Shown here piece by piece: positions 58,582 through 64,000 of a stretch of DNA of 64,000 nt. Every line of letters begins with the position of its first letter. Positions within the stretch are counted from its first letter, which is position 1. Where the stretch lies: NCBI GenBank assembly GCA_965279655.1, contig OZ257255.1:2604001-2668000 (forward strand). Reading direction: 5' to 3'. Under the pieces are notes generated by a model, which ran no database searches, was not told where the DNA came from, and worked only from the letters and a program-made list of their open reading frames with translations. Source of the stretch: SCTM01 sp965279655 (GTDB taxonomy: Bacteria > Pseudomonadota > Alphaproteobacteria > Rhodospirillales > Rhodospirillaceae). Position numbers and translations under genes: made by a program.

Positions 58582-59826
58582 ATGGCGAATACGGACTCTT
58601 TCACGACAGGTTGGCGCGCTCGCTTGAAGGGCTGGAGCCGGCGCGCAACCGTGATCGCGCTGATGAGCGTCGGCATCCTGGCCTTTGTGGCCTGGTCGCT
58701 CCGATCGCAGCCGGTTGCGGTGGACATCGCGAGCGTGGTGCGCGGTGACCTGATCGTATCGGTGGACGACGAAGGCGAAACGCGCGTGCAGAATGCCTAC
58801 GTCGTTTCGGCACCGGTCGCGGGTCGCGTGGAGCGCATCACGCTGGAGGCGGGCGACCCGGTCGTCGCCGAAGAAACCGTACTGGCTCTGTTTCAGCCCC
58901 AGGACCCTGCGTTACTGGATGCGCGGGCCAGGTCGGAGGCCGAGGCCGGCGTCGGACTGGCTGAAGCCGAGCAGGCGCGCGCACGCGCGGAGTTGGCGTT
59001 CGCCCGATCGGAACTGCGCCGCGCGGAACAACTTCATAAGAACGCCACCATCTCTGAGTCAGGCCTTGACAAGGCACGACTGTCTGAAAGGACCGCACAA
59101 GCAGCGTTGGATCAAGCGACCACCACGCTCGCCCAACGGCAGAGGGATTTGGAGCACGCGCGATCTGCCATCGCCCGGGCGAGCAGCGGGCGCGCGCCGG
59201 TCTCGAAAGGAGCCCTGGTCGCGGTGCGAGCCCCTGTAAGCGGCCGCATCCTGCGTCGCCTGCAACAGAGCGAAGGCTTGCTGCCTGCCGGCACCCCGCT
59301 CCTGGAAATTGGCGATCCCGCGAGCCTGGAGATTGTCTCTGATTTTTTATCGGCCGACGCGGTGAAAGTCCACGTGGGCGACGGTGTCGTGATCGAGGAA
59401 TGGGGTGGCCCGGCGCCGCTCTTGGGGACGGTGAAGCGCGTGGAGCCGTTTGGATTTACCAAGGTCTCGGCCCTGGGTATCGAGGAGCAGCGCGTCAACA
59501 TAATTACGGATTTCGCGTCGCCACCGGATCAATGGAAATCGTTGGGCCATGGCTACCGCGTGATGACCCGCATCATCATCGAACGCAGGTCCAAGGTGCT
59601 CAAGGTCCCAGTAGGTGCCCTCTTCCGCACGGGCCAGGACTGGTCGGTGTTCGTCAATGACGGCGGCGCCAAGAGTGGTGTGGCGCTGTTACGTCGGGTG
59701 ACCCTGGGCGTGCGCAATAGTCTCGAGGCCGAAGTTGTCGAAGGCCTGAAGGACGACGAACGGGTCGTTGTGCACCCAAGCGATCAAGTTGCAGACCGTG
59801 TGCCGGTAGAACCCCGAGAAATGTGA
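58582..59826 (+). CDS. HlyD/MacA-type membrane-fusion protein
   Basis: This 414-residue adaptor has a single N-terminal TM segment (residues about 23-42), a lipoyl/barrel domain (VSAPVAGRVERITLEAGDPV), a long coiled coil (residues about 112-205, rich in Ala, Glu, Arg), then VRAPVSGRILRRLQQSEG and a C-terminal beta domain. It connects the inner-membrane ABC permease to an outer-membrane channel. It starts 3 bp after the permease stop. No TolC-like gene is present in the window. Confidence 0.92.
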   Translation: MANTDSFTTGWRARLKGWSRRATVIALMSVGILAFVAWSLRSQPVAVDIASVVRGDLIVSVDDEGETRVQNAYVVSAPVAGRVERITLEAGDPVVAEETVLALFQPQDPALLDARARSEAEAGVGLAEAEQARARAELAFARSELRRAEQLHKNATISESGLDKARLSERTAQAALDQATTTLAQRQRDLEHARSAIARASSGRAPVSKGALVAVRAPVSGRILRRLQQSEGLLPAGTPLLEIGDPASLEIVSDFLSADAVKVHVGDGVVIEEWGGPAPLLGTVKRVEPFGFTKVSALGIEEQRVNIITDFASPPDQWKSLGHGYRVMTRIIIERRSKVLKVPVGALFRTGQDWSVFVNDGGAKSGVALLRRVTLGVRNSLEAEVVEGLKDDERVVVHPSDQVADRVPVEPREM

Positions 59827-59870
59827 GGTTGGCTTGCTTCGACAACTCGCTTCATAAGTCATTGAAAAGT

Positions 59871-59947
59871 TGGTGGGCCCGGCAGGACTTGAACCTGCAA
59901 CCAGACCGTTATGAGCGGCCTGCTCTAACCAATTGAGCTACAGGCCC
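59871..59947 (-). tRNA. tRNA with CAU anticodon, probably tRNA-Ile2 (lysidine type)
   Basis: The minus strand gives a complete cloverleaf with encoded CCA: acceptor GGGCCTG pairs with CGGGCCC, the D arm has AGCTCAATTGGTTAGAGC, the anticodon arm CCGCTCATAACGG places CAT in the loop, and the T arm contains GGTTCAAGTCC. The acceptor pairs C4-G69 and C5-G68 are recognition features of TilS, the enzyme that changes CAU to lysidine so the tRNA reads AUA. Elongator Met cannot be excluded without a model. It lies downstream of the MFP gene and is transcribed leftward. Confidence 0.9.
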
Positions 59948-60031
59948 ACCGTGGGCGGGACAGTAGTGGGCGCGGGCGCAGGGTCAAGCAATTGCACCCG
60001 CCATGTTGGGCGTAGACGCCGCGGATGGAAC

Positions 60032-60463
60032 CTACAAACCCTGCGCTTGGGCCGAACGGTCGAGGACCTTGAGTACCGCGTCGATGCGGGTCTTCAGATC
60101 GTTCACAGAGACCGGCTTCACCATATAGCCGTTGACGTGGAATTCCTTCGCGAACGCCACGGTGTCCGGGTTGGCATCGGCGGTGAGGAAGATGATCGGG
60201 ATGTTCTTCACCCAGTCCACCTTCGTGGTGCGAACCATCTTGAGGAACTGGCGGCCGTCCACAGGCTTCATGTGCACATCGCACAGGACCAGCGTGGGCC
60301 GCGTGCGTGCGAGTTCGTTCAGCCCGGCCTTGCCGTCGGCGGCATCGAGGATCGTTTGGATGCCGATCTGCCGCAGCTGGCTGCGGATGCTCGCGCGCGT
60401 CGTTTCCTCGTCCTCGACAATGAGAACAGAGACGCCTTTGTAGCGGTCTTCATCGCCGGCCAT
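60032..60463 (-). CDS. Single-domain response regulator (CheY-like)
   Basis: This 143-residue receiver has the acidic pair in VLIVEDEETT, the phosphoacceptor Asp62 in LVLCDVHMKP, the switch Thr in IIFLTADANP and the Lys in NGYMVKPVSV. No output domain is attached, so it acts through protein contact or as a phosphate sink. It begins 7 bp after the stop of the hybrid kinase and is very likely its partner. Confidence 0.93.
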   Translation of the reverse strand: MAGDEDRYKGVSVLIVEDEETTRASIRSQLRQIGIQTILDAADGKAGLNELARTRPTLVLCDVHMKPVDGRQFLKMVRTTKVDWVKNIPIIFLTADANPDTVAFAKEFHVNGYMVKPVSVNDLKTRIDAVLKVLDRSAQAQGL

Positions 60464-60470
60464 CAGCCTT

Positions 60471-63533
<3,063 letters not shown>

Positions 63534-63704
63534 CAAACCCGTCACGGAACGCCCCAAAGATCAATCCGGTCACGCTCAGCCGGTCGCCCCATCGTAGGGA
63601 CACCAATGCCGGCAACAAGCGATTAAATCAGGCTGGCCTGTGCCGCACCCGGCTTGCGTGCCCTCCGTGTCCGCCCCATTCTCCCTGTCGCGCGGGGGTC
63701 TTCC

Positions 63705-64000
63705 ATGACGGATTACGTATTGCTGGCGGTGGCGGGGTTCATCGCCGGCATCATGAACGCGATCGCCGGCGGCGGCACGTTCGTCACCTTTCCTGCCCTG
63801 GTGTTCACCGGCGTACCGTCGGTGGTGGCAAATGCCTCCAACGCCGTCGCCCTGTTCCCCGCGAGCTTTGCCAGCGCCTGGGCCTATCGCCGCGATTTCC
63901 AGCACGTCGAGAACGTGCCGTTCAAAGCCATGGTGGCGGTGAGTCTGGTCGGCGCGGTGATCGGCGCCGTGCTGCTGCTATACACACCAGACAAGACCTT
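63705..64000 (+). CDS. TauE/SafE-family membrane permease, N-terminal fragment
   Basis: Only the first 98 codons lie in the window. ATG 63705 follows GGGGGTC and the protein opens VLLAVAGFIAGIMNAIAGGG, the typical TauE/SafE start, with TFPALVFTGVPSVVANASNA and ALFPASFASAWAYRR after it. Predicted TM helices span about residues 4-30, 40-58 and 78-95. Members export sulfite or organosulfonates or other anions. It is divergent from the hybrid kinase with a gap of 171 bp that holds no other recognisable feature. Confidence 0.85.
   Translation, partial: MTDYVLLAVAGFIAGIMNAIAGGGTFVTFPALVFTGVPSVVANASNAVALFPASFASAWAYRRDFQHVENVPFKAMVAVSLVGAVIGAVLLLYTPDKT

Overview
The window is GC-rich, densely coded DNA from a Gram-negative bacterium: it has three TonB-dependent outer-membrane receptors, Tat-type and lipoprotein signals, and a MacAB-like exporter. 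The receptor style, the tRNA sequence and the hybrid kinase suggest a proteobacterium, probably an alphaproteobacterium of the sphingomonad/caulobacter kind. That placement is inference. No transposase, integrase, phage gene or CRISPR array was seen.

About 1-46 kb is a catabolic island built on acyl-CoA chemistry. It contains three acyl-CoA dehydrogenases plus one dehydrogenase-fold flavin monooxygenase, three crotonase-type enzymes including a complete FadJ-type protein, a thiolase, an alpha-methylacyl-CoA racemase-type CoA transferase, two acyl-CoA ligases (one cut by the left edge), a MaoC hydratase, five SDR-fold proteins, an Old Yellow Enzyme relative, two tandem cytochromes P450, two kinase-like phosphotransferases (one next to a DUF6285-like small protein), three VOC proteins, small ABM, EthD and SnoaL-like proteins, a sulfatase, an M24-fold protein, an MFS carrier and two TonB receptors. 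Together they suggest uptake, oxidation and beta-oxidation of a hydrophobic, probably branched or polycyclic (terpenoid- or steroid-like) substrate, but the sequence does not identify it. No Rieske or recognisable extradiol ring-cleavage enzyme was seen.

The main new observation is a 15-bp interrupted palindrome, GTCAA-N5-TTGAC (variant GTMAA-N5-TTKAC). It occurs ten times between 1.7 and 44.6 kb, always between genes, and nine of the ten lie within about 100 bp upstream of an island gene. Two copies 16.5 kb apart are identical. It looks like the operator of one regulon spanning the receptors, the P450 pair, dehydrogenases, SDRs, a phosphotransferase and two membrane proteins. Candidate regulators here are two TetR proteins and one MarR protein.

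From 44.7 to 54.4 kb lies an exported-protein module: a Tat-type FAD-linked oxidase, a third TonB receptor, an SMP-30-like lipoprotein, a large periplasmic protein joining a carboxypeptidase-regulatory-like domain, a c-type haem site and a Vgb-like propeller, two small secreted proteins, and a Tat-exported nitrilase-fold protein that has lost two of its three catalytic residues. From 54.6 to 64 kb the content looks like ordinary chromosome: a small ORF, a membrane protein with a MacAB-like ABC exporter, a tRNA with anticodon CAU (probably Ile2), a lone receiver protein beside a hybrid histidine kinase, and the start of a TauE/SafE-type permease.
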